Source: Marispirochaeta sp964554875 (GTDB lineage Bacteria > Spirochaetota > Spirochaetia > JC444 > Marispirochaetaceae). Taken from it: a DNA stretch of 64,000 bases. This document shows positions 53,416-61,338 of the stretch, one piece after another (positions within the stretch are counted from its first letter, which is position 1; the number at the start of each line of letters is the position of its first letter). A program made the translations under genes and the position numbers. The notes below the pieces were generated by a model. It searched no databases and was not told the origin of the DNA. It saw only the letters and a program-made list of their open reading frames with translations. The stretch spans positions 1-64,000 of the forward strand of contig CAZKQJ010000019.1 in the NCBI GenBank assembly GCA_964554875.1. The letters are read 5' to 3'.

Positions 53416-54669
53416 ATGGCAAACCAGGCGGACAGAAAACAGTACAGCAGAATTCTCGATGAAGATTTTCCCGGGGAGCTCAGCATCAGCCTGCAGGATG
53501 AACGGGGCAGGCAGCACCTGGTATACGAGAAAGTGCAGTGGACCATCGGAGATGAGACCCGGGGACTGCGTTACGGGGAAAATCCTGATCAGCCGGCGGC
53601 TCTGTACCGTCTGGTAAACGGTAATTTGACCCTCGGCGAGCTGAGTACCATTCAGCCGGGGCGCTACCTGGCTTCGGATATCGAGCTGCTTCAGAGCGGG
53701 AAGCATCCGGGCAAGACCAATATTACCGATGTGGACAACGCCCTGAACATCCTGCGCTACTTTACCGATACCCCCGCGGCGGTAATTGTAAAACACAATA
53801 ATCCCTGCGGGGCTGCCCTTGGAAAAACCCTTGAGAGCGCCTATCGCAAGGCACTTATGGCGGACCGCATTGCAGCCTTCGGCGGTGCAGTTGTGGTAAA
53901 CCGACCGATGGATACTGCGACTGCCGGGACCATCTGCGACAGCTACTGCGAGGTTGTGGCGGCTCCTGAATACGAAGATGGGGTCATGGAACTCTTCGAA
54001 AAGAAAAAGAATCTGCGGGTTATGCGGATCGGAAATATCTCCAGGCTGCAGCAGTTCGTCGGAACCCGGGTGCTGGATTTCAAGTCCCTCATGGACGGCG
54101 GAATCGTTCTGCAGTGGTCTTTTGTCCCGAAGCAGATACGCCCGGATGAACTCCTGCCCGCGGAATGTGAGTACAGAGGGGAGCGTTACGCGGTCAAACG
54201 GGCCCCCACGGAAGCGGAAAAAGCGGATATGCTCTTCGGCTGGTACCTGGAGTCTGGAATTACCAGCAACTCCGTTATTTACGTAAAAGACGGTGTCTCC
54301 GTTGGAATCGGCACGGGAGAACAGGACAGGGTAGGGGTGGCGGAGATAGCCCGGGACAAAGCCTACCGCAAACTGGAGGACCGTATCTGCTGGGAGCGCC
54401 ACAGGACCCCCTTCGCCCTGTTGGAGGACCCTTCGGCTAAAGAGACAATTCGGGAAGAGGTCAGGGGGCTGAAGGGAGGATTGGAGGGGTCGATCATGGT
54501 TTCCGACGCTTTCTTTCCCTTCCGGGACGGCGCCGAGGTGGGACTCAAGGAAGGGGTCTCCGCGATTATCCAGCCCGGAGGCTCTCTGCGGGACTTTGAA
54601 ACCATTGAAGCTGTCAACGCATATGGTGCAAGCATGGTCTACACCGGGCAGCGTTCTTTCAAGCATTAG
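53416..54669 (+). CDS. purH: Stand-alone AICAR transformylase domain of PurH
   Basis: A 417-residue AICAR formyltransferase using 10-formyl-THF. LRYGENP (residues 51-57), catalytic VKHNNPCGAA (K126, H127), and the terminal ASMVYTGQRSFKH match the PurH C-terminal domain. It starts at ATG 53416, 17 nt after the cyclohydrolase gene, in a different frame, so the split is a genuine gene separation with its own start rather than a single stop codon. About 45 extra residues lead in. Confidence 0.85.
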   Translation: MANQADRKQYSRILDEDFPGELSISLQDERGRQHLVYEKVQWTIGDETRGLRYGENPDQPAALYRLVNGNLTLGELSTIQPGRYLASDIELLQSGKHPGKTNITDVDNALNILRYFTDTPAAVIVKHNNPCGAALGKTLESAYRKALMADRIAAFGGAVVVNRPMDTATAGTICDSYCEVVAAPEYEDGVMELFEKKKNLRVMRIGNISRLQQFVGTRVLDFKSLMDGGIVLQWSFVPKQIRPDELLPAECEYRGERYAVKRAPTEAEKADMLFGWYLESGITSNSVIYVKDGVSVGIGTGEQDRVGVAEIARDKAYRKLEDRICWERHRTPFALLEDPSAKETIREEVRGLKGGLEGSIMVSDAFFPFRDGAEVGLKEGVSAIIQPGGSLRDFETIEAVNAYGASMVYTGQRSFKH

Positions 54670-54686
54670 GGACACAATCAACGAAT

Positions 54687-55991
54687 ATGGGCAAATTTTT
54701 TCTGGAAACCTACGGCTGCCAGATGAATGTGGCGGAATCCTTTTCTGTGGAACGGGAGCTGCTCAACCAGGGCTGGCGGCAGGCAGAGGATGAGTCCGAG
54801 GCTGATCTCGTGATTCTCAATACCTGCGCCGTCAGGAATTCGGCGGAACAGCGGATCCACGGCCGGATCGGCTACTACCAGCATCTGAAACAGAGCAGAC
54901 CCCTCTCTCTTGTCGTAATGGGCTGCATGACCGAACGACTGAACAGCTCCCTGCGCAGAAATTTCCCGGCAGTGGATATGCTGGTAGGGACCTTCGGCAA
55001 ACAGGATTTTCTGAGATTTATCAGTCGGACAGAGGATATCCGGAAAGGATCAAGGGATTTCTTCGGCGATGAGGTTTACGAATTCCTCTCGGCGGAGGTT
55101 TCTCCCGGCGGGTTCAGCGCCTATGTTCCGATTATGCACGGATGCAACAACTTCTGCACCTATTGTATTGTGCCGTATGTCCGGGGCCGGGAGGTTTCCC
55201 GAAAGGAAGATGAGATCCTTGACGAGGTGCGTCGTCTCGAGAGTCAGGGGGTTCGGGAAATTACGCTGATCGGCCAGAACGTGAACTCTTACCACGGCGA
55301 TCAGGGATCCGACTTTCCTGCCCTTCTTGAAAAACTGGAAGCACAAATGGAGTCCATCCGATGGATCCGCTTTATGAGCAGCCATCCCAAGGACCTGAGC
55401 GAGCGTCTCATAGAGGTGATTGCCGCTTCGGAGCGGATGTGCAGCCATATCCATCTGCCCATTCAGCACGGCGCGAATCCTGTTCTCTCCAGAATGAACC
55501 GGGGATACACCCGGGAGTTCTACCTGTCCCTCGTGGATAGACTGCGGAAAGCGGTGCCGGGCTGTTCCCTTTCCACGGATCTGCTTGTGGGATTCCCTGG
55601 AGAGAAGGATGAGGATTTTTCCGCCACTCTGGAACTTCTTGAACGGGTGCGCTTCGATGACGCGTTCACATACAAGTATAACCCTCGAGAGGGTACAGCC
55701 GCCGCTTCCTATAATGACCGGGTTCCGGAGCAGAAAAAAAACGAACGCCTGAGCAGGCTGATTGACTTCCAGCGTAAAATCACCGAGGATAATAAGAAGA
55801 AGCGTATCGGCGATACGGTGGAAGTACTGGTCGAAGGTATCTCGAAAAAGAATGGCCGGGAGCTTCTGGGACGGACAGAACGAAACGAGATGGTGGTATT
55901 TCCTGCCGATAATACTGATATCGGGGAATTTATTGATGTGCGGCTGGATTCCCTTGCCGGGGTGACCTTCCGCGCTGTCCGGCAGTCCTGA
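54687..55991 (+). CDS. miaB: tRNA-2-methylthio-N6-dimethylallyladenosine synthase
   Basis: A radical SAM methylthiotransferase acting on A37 of tRNAs reading UNN codons. The N-terminal auxiliary cluster Cys are C11, C47 and C80; the SAM cluster CNNFCTYC uses C153, C157 and C160 followed by IVPYVRGRE. A C-terminal TRAM domain (GDTVEVLVEGISKKNGRELLGRT) is present. 434 residues, full length. The sequence reads as MiaB rather than RimO or MtaB. Confidence 0.94.
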   Translation: MGKFFLETYGCQMNVAESFSVERELLNQGWRQAEDESEADLVILNTCAVRNSAEQRIHGRIGYYQHLKQSRPLSLVVMGCMTERLNSSLRRNFPAVDMLVGTFGKQDFLRFISRTEDIRKGSRDFFGDEVYEFLSAEVSPGGFSAYVPIMHGCNNFCTYCIVPYVRGREVSRKEDEILDEVRRLESQGVREITLIGQNVNSYHGDQGSDFPALLEKLEAQMESIRWIRFMSSHPKDLSERLIEVIAASERMCSHIHLPIQHGANPVLSRMNRGYTREFYLSLVDRLRKAVPGCSLSTDLLVGFPGEKDEDFSATLELLERVRFDDAFTYKYNPREGTAAASYNDRVPEQKKNERLSRLIDFQRKITEDNKKKRIGDTVEVLVEGISKKNGRELLGRTERNEMVVFPADNTDIGEFIDVRLDSLAGVTFRAVRQS

Positions 55992-56019
55992 CGTTATCAG
56001 AACACCAAGGAGGTTGCAG

Positions 56020-56364
56020 ATGCCCTGGAGATTGATATTTGTTGTAATCCTAATGGGAATTGTTCTCTTTTTTGTCGGTTTCAATATTGAAAATCGGGCT
56101 GATGTTTCCTTCGGTTTTCACACATTCACCCAGGTCCCGATTTTTATCAGCCTGTTTGTGGCATTCCTGGCCGGGGTCATTGTAATGCTGCCCTTTACAT
56201 TTGGATTTCGGCACAAGAGAAAGCTGAAAAACAAGTTAAACCAGGAAAAGAAAACTAAAAAAGAGAAGCTTCCACGTACCAATGCCAGGAATAGCAAGGA
56301 TTCTGCTGCAGCTTTACAGGTAACAGAGGAATCCGTCCTCGATTCAGAGACAGGAAAAGGGTAA
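56020..56364 (+). CDS. LapA (DUF1049)-like membrane protein
   Basis: A 114-residue protein with two membrane helices (LIFVVILMGIVLFFVGFNI and ISLFVAFLAGVIVMLPFTF) separated by ENRADVSFGFHTFTQVP, the LapA/DUF1049 pattern. A lysine-rich cytoplasmic tail follows. AGGAGG 7 nt before ATG 56020 supports this start over the TTG at 56014. LapA proteins act in LPS-related or envelope homeostasis in some Proteobacteria; the role here is unknown. Confidence 0.8.
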   Translation: MPWRLIFVVILMGIVLFFVGFNIENRADVSFGFHTFTQVPIFISLFVAFLAGVIVMLPFTFGFRHKRKLKNKLNQEKKTKKEKLPRTNARNSKDSAAALQVTEESVLDSETGKG

Positions 56365-56382
56365 AGCATCAAGCGTACGGCC

Positions 56383-57177
56383 ATGCGTATTTTTTGCCTG
56401 GTATCCATATTCCTTGTTTTTTTTGGTGCTTCTCTCATGGCTGATGAGGGGGATCTTACTCCTTTTGACGCCATTGCGGAGATCACGGATGCCGGAGAGA
56501 AGGAAGCGGCTCTGCGGGAACGGCTTACAATTATATCGAGCTTGAACGGAAGACTGCTTTTTCTCGAAGATGCTGCCCGGCATGAGCCACTGCGCAGCGT
56601 CGCCGACGGCATTCGAAAAGAACTCCTTCTCTTAAGCGGAAGAACCGAAGAGGCTGAAAAACTCTTGTTGGAATCCGGGAACAGGCAGTCGGAACTCGGG
56701 CTGAGACTGGCGATAAATCATGGGAAAATTCCACTCTCCATGAACAGGGAAGGTGCTGTTGTCCCTGGTCTGGACCTCAGCAGTCTGGAAGAACTGTCGA
56801 ATAACAATCCCGGAAGCCCGGAGTATTACGCGGAGCGAAGGGGAATGATTTTTTCCGCCGCCTTTCTTCTCTCTCCCCAGGTACGGATGCATGAAGACAC
56901 GGCCTCCGTCGAAGCGGACCAAAGCGTATTTTCCGGCGGATCGGAGGTATCTGAAGGGATAAGTATCCAGGTCGGGGCCTTTTCCCGGAAGGAAAACGCG
57001 ACGGCGCACCTGGAATACCTCGAGGGCCGGGGAATCAGTGCTGAAATTCTGGCAAGTACACGGCAGGACGGGACAAAGGTCTACAAGACCATTATTTCAG
57101 GAATTCCTCAAAACACTGCCCAGCGTGAATTAATCAGACTCAAGGAAAAAGGGATCGAAGGCTTCATTCTTCGTTGA
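56383..57177 (+). CDS. Exported SPOR-domain protein
   Basis: A 264-residue protein with a signal peptide (IFCLVSIFLVFFGASLMA) and a C-terminal SPOR domain from about residue 190 (ISIQVGAFSRKENATAHLEYLEGR onward). SPOR domains bind denuded glycan strands, often at the division site. The middle is helical and lacks known domains. Its last 14 nt overlap the convergent pallilysin-like gene. Confidence 0.85.
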   Translation: MRIFCLVSIFLVFFGASLMADEGDLTPFDAIAEITDAGEKEAALRERLTIISSLNGRLLFLEDAARHEPLRSVADGIRKELLLLSGRTEEAEKLLLESGNRQSELGLRLAINHGKIPLSMNREGAVVPGLDLSSLEELSNNNPGSPEYYAERRGMIFSAAFLLSPQVRMHEDTASVEADQSVFSGGSEVSEGISIQVGAFSRKENATAHLEYLEGRGISAEILASTRQDGTKVYKTIISGIPQNTAQRELIRLKEKGIEGFILR

Positions 57178-58708
57178 TTCCACTCTCCTTTGCCGTATCT
57201 ATGGTCTCTATCTGTTCGTATTGAATAAAGCCCTCATCATCTGGTAAAAATCCACGGACGCCAACCTTGCCGGGAATAAGGTAAACGGTACGGATTATCT
57301 CCTGTTCACGCTGTTCTTCCAGGTAATCAAGTTTGTAAACACGTCTCTCCTCTATAAGGCCGGCAGTACTGAGAAAAACCAGTTCAAGAATAAGGTTGCG
57401 ATTATACCCAGCGCCGGAGTAGTAGAGAGCATAACCGCCGTTTCTTTCTTTCTCACCATCACGGTACTGAAAGCGGGGTTCATCGAACACTATCGATATC
57501 CCTGCTTCGTTGGTGAATACTCCGGAAAGATGGAAGGGAAGCTCCTGACTGGTCTTGCGCTCGGGGTAAAAGATGGACTGAACGTTGCCGCTGATCCTCT
57601 GGTATTCTCCGCTCCAGGTATCATTGATATCGCTGGTCCAGATATGGATGTTATGGATGTCCCTTACCGTAATAGACAGCTGTTTGCGGATATACCGTAT
57701 AAGATCATTGGCTCCGATTATATAGAGCTGATTATAGTTGGTCCGGTTGGAGGCCTGCCAGATATATTCCTCCTGAACGTCTCCGGAATAATTTGCAAAA
57801 AACCTGCCTTTCGGCTGGAAGTAAAGGACTGAATGACTGACTTTTCCGGAAGCGTCCTGGCTTGTCTTCAGCCATGGGCCCTGCAGAAATGCCTCAAAAT
57901 CTCCTTCATTGGAACGGAACAGGCGATTCAATCGTTCGTCCTCGATTCTCTCGCCCCGGACCTGTTCCCGCATAACCTGGGCATAGGAATTCTCCTGGTA
58001 TCGCCAGTAGTAGCTCGTCTTTATTAAATCGCTCAGATTGTCAGAGTCTTCATCCTGTTCATAGCTGACGATGGGGAAACTCTTTCCATTCTTTTGTCCG
58101 TTGTAATAGGCCTGTTCACGTTCGATCTGAACAATCTCGATGGAACCCCGAACCGACAGGGAGGATATGGACGAAAAATAAAGTCCGAATCCGCTGGGAC
58201 TGATCTCTTTTCTGAATACCCTGAGCAGCTGGTTCCCGTTTTCCGGATCCGTGCCGGTACAGACTATCTCGGGTATATGGTCTCCAACAAGATCGATGAA
58301 GCTCATGGAAAAGCTCATGGGGTTGGAAATATCGACTTCCGCCTCCCAGGCGGGGAAATAACTGTCTTGAATGGCATCGTAATCGGCCACAAGCAACCGG
58401 ATCGAAGCACCTGAAACGTTCCTCTCCCGGTAAGCAATGATCTGCTCTTCAATCTGGTCAATATCGAGATTTTCGTTGACGATCTGTATGATTTCGCTGT
58501 TTGGGGGCAGATCGATTTTGGGTTGTACCTCGTCTTCCCGGATGGAACCCGTAAAGTCCATGGCCAACTCCTCGGAAGAGCCGCCCCCTGACGGTGTAAC
58601 GATAACGGGCTCTGTAGAGACTTCCGAGGCTGCCGGTTCCCTGCTGCAGGAAACCGCAGTAAAAAGAATAAGTACAGTGAGAACGAATAGTACGAGTCGT
58701 TTCTTCAT
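57164..58708 (-). CDS. Pallilysin-like lipoprotein
   Basis: A 514-residue lipoprotein with lipobox FTAVSC (Cys at residue 21). Its location in a cluster with vWA and DHH genes beside cfpA matches the recalled T. pallidum TP0748-TP0751 order, in which TP0751 is pallilysin. It is about twice the length of TP0751, and I see no HEXXH zinc-protease motif, so protease activity cannot be claimed. The C-terminal half is beta-rich. The name is context-based. Confidence 0.6.
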   Translation of the reverse strand: MKKRLVLFVLTVLILFTAVSCSREPAASEVSTEPVIVTPSGGGSSEELAMDFTGSIREDEVQPKIDLPPNSEIIQIVNENLDIDQIEEQIIAYRERNVSGASIRLLVADYDAIQDSYFPAWEAEVDISNPMSFSMSFIDLVGDHIPEIVCTGTDPENGNQLLRVFRKEISPSGFGLYFSSISSLSVRGSIEIVQIEREQAYYNGQKNGKSFPIVSYEQDEDSDNLSDLIKTSYYWRYQENSYAQVMREQVRGERIEDERLNRLFRSNEGDFEAFLQGPWLKTSQDASGKVSHSVLYFQPKGRFFANYSGDVQEEYIWQASNRTNYNQLYIIGANDLIRYIRKQLSITVRDIHNIHIWTSDINDTWSGEYQRISGNVQSIFYPERKTSQELPFHLSGVFTNEAGISIVFDEPRFQYRDGEKERNGGYALYYSGAGYNRNLILELVFLSTAGLIEERRVYKLDYLEEQREQEIIRTVYLIPGKVGVRGFLPDDEGFIQYEQIETIDTAKESGINEE

Positions 58709-58738
58709 ACGAGCTGGATTGTAGCGTAAAACCGGAGC

Positions 58739-59722
58739 TCAGACAATTGTTCCGGGGAAATATCCGGCAAGGTCCCGGAGAACCATGATCCGGATTTGCT
58801 CCAGGGGATAGGGAGATTTGAATCCCGCAGCGGTACGGTGACCGCCGCCACCGTATTTCTGGGCAATATCTGAAACGTTGATATTCCCCTTTGATCGAAG
58901 GGAGCAGCGTAGCAGCCCCTCATTGTTCTCCTTGAAAAAGAGGCTTACCCGGATCTTTTCAGAATGCAGGGGAATGTTAATCAAGGTGTCCGCCTCTTCA
59001 TAGAGGGCCCCTGCTTCGGCTATGCAGTCTTTTCGCATGACCAGCACCGATACCTGCTCGTCGTAATGGAGTTCCAGACTGGAAAGGACCCTGGCATGCA
59101 ACTTAAGGGAAGATACGGAATTGCTTTCGTATATGGCGGTGTACAGATTATAGGGATTGGCACCGGCGAGTACCAGTTTTTCAGCCGCGCTGAAGGTAAA
59201 GGCGCTGGTCTTGGGATAGACGAAGCACCCGGTATCGTAAATTATCCCGGTGTATAAGGCTAATGCAATCTCTCTGGATATGACTATTCCCAGTTCCGAA
59301 AAAATTTTATACAGGATCTCGCAGGTTGAAGAGGCGGATGCCTCGATAAGCCGTCCGCTGCTTATGTCCTTTTCGCTTTCGTGGTGATCGATAATGAAGT
59401 ACTCTGCGACATGCGGGAGCAGCTTTTCGGCGACATCTCCGATATTGTGGATGTCATTTGTGTCCAGAATAAGGAGGACTGCTTCCGGGTCCGGTCGGGT
59501 GTTCATTGCATGGACAAGTTCCACCATTTCTGCTCTGTAGAGATACCGGTATTTTTCCGGTGCAGGATCGGAGTTTATGATCCTCACGGTCTTACCAAGG
59601 GAGACGAGGGCATGATACATGGCGACTTCAGCGCCGATTGCGTCCCCGTCAGGGGTTTCATGGCAGGTCAGGTAAAAAACTGTGTAGGTATCAATAAGCC
59701 TCTTGAATGGTAAAAACGCCAT
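58739..59722 (-). CDS. DHH-family phosphoesterase (NrnA/RecJ-like)
   Basis: A 327-residue cytoplasmic hydrolase. DHH motifs: CHETPDGDAIGAE (H21, D25, D27), LLILDTND, FIIDHHES, and the DHHA1 GGGGHRTAAGF near the C-terminus. This layout is that of NrnA, which degrades nano-RNA, pAp or cyclic dinucleotide products. It lies between the pallilysin-like lipoprotein and vWA genes on the same strand. Substrate not decided by sequence alone. Confidence 0.9.
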   Translation of the reverse strand: MAFLPFKRLIDTYTVFYLTCHETPDGDAIGAEVAMYHALVSLGKTVRIINSDPAPEKYRYLYRAEMVELVHAMNTRPDPEAVLLILDTNDIHNIGDVAEKLLPHVAEYFIIDHHESEKDISSGRLIEASASSTCEILYKIFSELGIVISREIALALYTGIIYDTGCFVYPKTSAFTFSAAEKLVLAGANPYNLYTAIYESNSVSSLKLHARVLSSLELHYDEQVSVLVMRKDCIAEAGALYEEADTLINIPLHSEKIRVSLFFKENNEGLLRCSLRSKGNINVSDIAQKYGGGGHRTAAGFKSPYPLEQIRIMVLRDLAGYFPGTIV

Positions 59723-59739
59723 GCTGTGCCCGCTTGTGC

Positions 59740-61188
59740 CTATTTCTTCCGTATGAACGTCAGGCCCTTGTATTTGCCGTAGCGGTCCTTTATCTTCATC
59801 GGTTTTCCCAGAACATTTCCCCTCAAGGGGCCGCCGAGAAAAAGGTCCTCTTTGTCGGTGCTGATAATCAGTTCATCCCCTTCGCTGTGAAGGGTCGCCA
59901 GGACTTCTCCCACTTTACGGAGTCCCACATCGATACCGCTGATTCCTTCCGAGATATAGAGCTGTTCGTTTCCCGGAAGGCTGATGAATTTCTTTTTATC
60001 CGAATCATCCCAGTCTATTTCCAGTTCCAGTTTGCGGCCGCCGGAAAAAACTCCCCGGCTGATGAGTATAATCAGCAGGGCTATAAGCATAAGAACCAGA
60101 AGAGCGGCAAGAAGGTACGGCCAGTAACGGGTCATAAATCCCGGTGCCGCGACTTCGGCTGTGAAGATTGCCGGGGTAAAGACGGTCCCTCCGGCGAAAT
60201 CCGCCCGTATTTCCACCTCCGTGGACGACAGCCCGGCTGCGGCATCGACAAGAAGGGGTATTTCATATTCCTCTTCGCTCTCCGGCTGCACGGACAGACG
60301 AACATTCCGGGCCCCTGAATATTCTCTGCCGTCAATGCTCAGGTAGAGAGTGCTGATTCGGATTGTCTGTTCACTTTCATAGCCGTTGCTTTTCAATGAA
60401 AGCACAAGGCTGCTTTTTCCATCTTCGCTGAAAGCTCCGATCCGCGGCATGCCGCTCACAGTGACTATTCCCAGTAAATCTCTGGTACTTTCCGCCAGTT
60501 TCTCCGTCAGTTTTTCGAGCTCGGTTTCTGATGGTTCTTCCCCCTCCGCAGTGCCGGTTTCTACTTCAGTGTAGGTTCCGCTCAGGGCTTCTGCAATTTC
60601 TCTGGCGGCACTTTCCAGACCGATCCCCAGAATATGGATTTTCCACCCCTGCTTTTGTATCACCTTGCTGTTCTCCAGAAACTGGTGGTTGAAGCTTCCG
60701 TCGGGGGAGTAGTATTGGCTCTCCGGCGGAGCCTCCTGGATGCCGTCGGTTATCAGCAGCATATACCGTCGACGCTCCCGGTGGTCGTACTGTTTCAGGG
60801 TGTCCTGCAGGCTGTCCAGGGCGTTTCCGATATCGGTAAAGCGGCCATCAGCCATGACACTCCGTATTTCTGCGGTAAGATCTTCACGGTTTTCTCTGCC
60901 GATTTCCTCGGCAAGCAGCAGCTCCGCCTTGCCGTAAAACTGTATGACGAGAAAGAAATCACCGGGAATCAGCGTCTTCTCAATTAGTTCGTCAACAACA
61001 TATTCCCGTACCGCATCTATCTCCTCCACCATGGACAGTGATTTATCGAGTACAAGAAAGACGTCAATATTTTCGTCCCGCTGATCCGCTGACGCCGCAC
61101 AGAGCACAAGAAAAGACAGCGCTGCAATAAGGATGGTTTTAATGGAGATATTAGGAATGAGAGAATCATATCTTTCCGCGATTTTCAT
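59740..61188 (-). CDS. vWA-domain membrane protein
   Basis: A 482-residue exported protein. After a signal or anchor helix (residues ~15-32) a von Willebrand A domain starts, with MIDAS DKSLS at 48-52. One membrane helix (YLLAALLVLMLIALLIILI) lies in the C-terminal third, then a cytoplasmic tail that may be FHA-like (VLGKPMKIKDRYGKYKGLTFI). ATG 61188 is preferred; a GTG at 61200 is in frame. T. pallidum TP0750, a vWA protein, has the corresponding place near pallilysin. Divergent from cfpA. Confidence 0.82.
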   Translation of the reverse strand: MKIAERYDSLIPNISIKTILIAALSFLVLCAASADQRDENIDVFLVLDKSLSMVEEIDAVREYVVDELIEKTLIPGDFFLVIQFYGKAELLLAEEIGRENREDLTAEIRSVMADGRFTDIGNALDSLQDTLKQYDHRERRRYMLLITDGIQEAPPESQYYSPDGSFNHQFLENSKVIQKQGWKIHILGIGLESAAREIAEALSGTYTEVETGTAEGEEPSETELEKLTEKLAESTRDLLGIVTVSGMPRIGAFSEDGKSSLVLSLKSNGYESEQTIRISTLYLSIDGREYSGARNVRLSVQPESEEEYEIPLLVDAAAGLSSTEVEIRADFAGGTVFTPAIFTAEVAAPGFMTRYWPYLLAALLVLMLIALLIILISRGVFSGGRKLELEIDWDDSDKKKFISLPGNEQLYISEGISGIDVGLRKVGEVLATLHSEGDELIISTDKEDLFLGGPLRGNVLGKPMKIKDRYGKYKGLTFIRKK

Positions 61189-61250
61189 GATATACCACAC
61201 CTTAGCCTCTTTTTTTCAATACTATCACGCGCTGAATCTTAAACATAGCG

Positions 61251-61306
61251 AAAAAAATCAAAAAAAAAAAAAACGTGCTTGATATTTCCGATAGCATGTT
61301 GATAAT
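61251..61306 (+). promoter_or_regulatory. A-tract-enhanced cfpA promoter
   Basis: TTGATA (61279-61284) and GATAAT (61301-61306), spacer 16 bp, 33 nt before the cfpA ATG. Directly upstream are an A7 tract (61251-61257) and an A14 tract (61260-61273), placed as an UP element would be. This fits high expression of an abundant filament protein. Confidence 0.6.
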
Positions 61307-61338
61307 CTTATAGAGAACAATGATGTAAGGAGAGTCCC

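Noticed and set aside
52709..54669. PurH split caused by a single frameshift
   Set aside because: The second gene has its own ATG and the first ends with a stop and a normal-looking C-terminus 17 nt earlier; both halves have complete motifs.
53395..54681. 428-residue minus-strand frame opposite the AICAR transformylase
   Set aside because: Shadow frame; the plus strand carries the catalytic motif and normal C-terminus.
57164..58708. Zinc protease activity of the pallilysin-like lipoprotein
   Set aside because: No HEXXH motif is present; the nearest histidine clusters (DHIPEIV, HNIHIW) do not fit.
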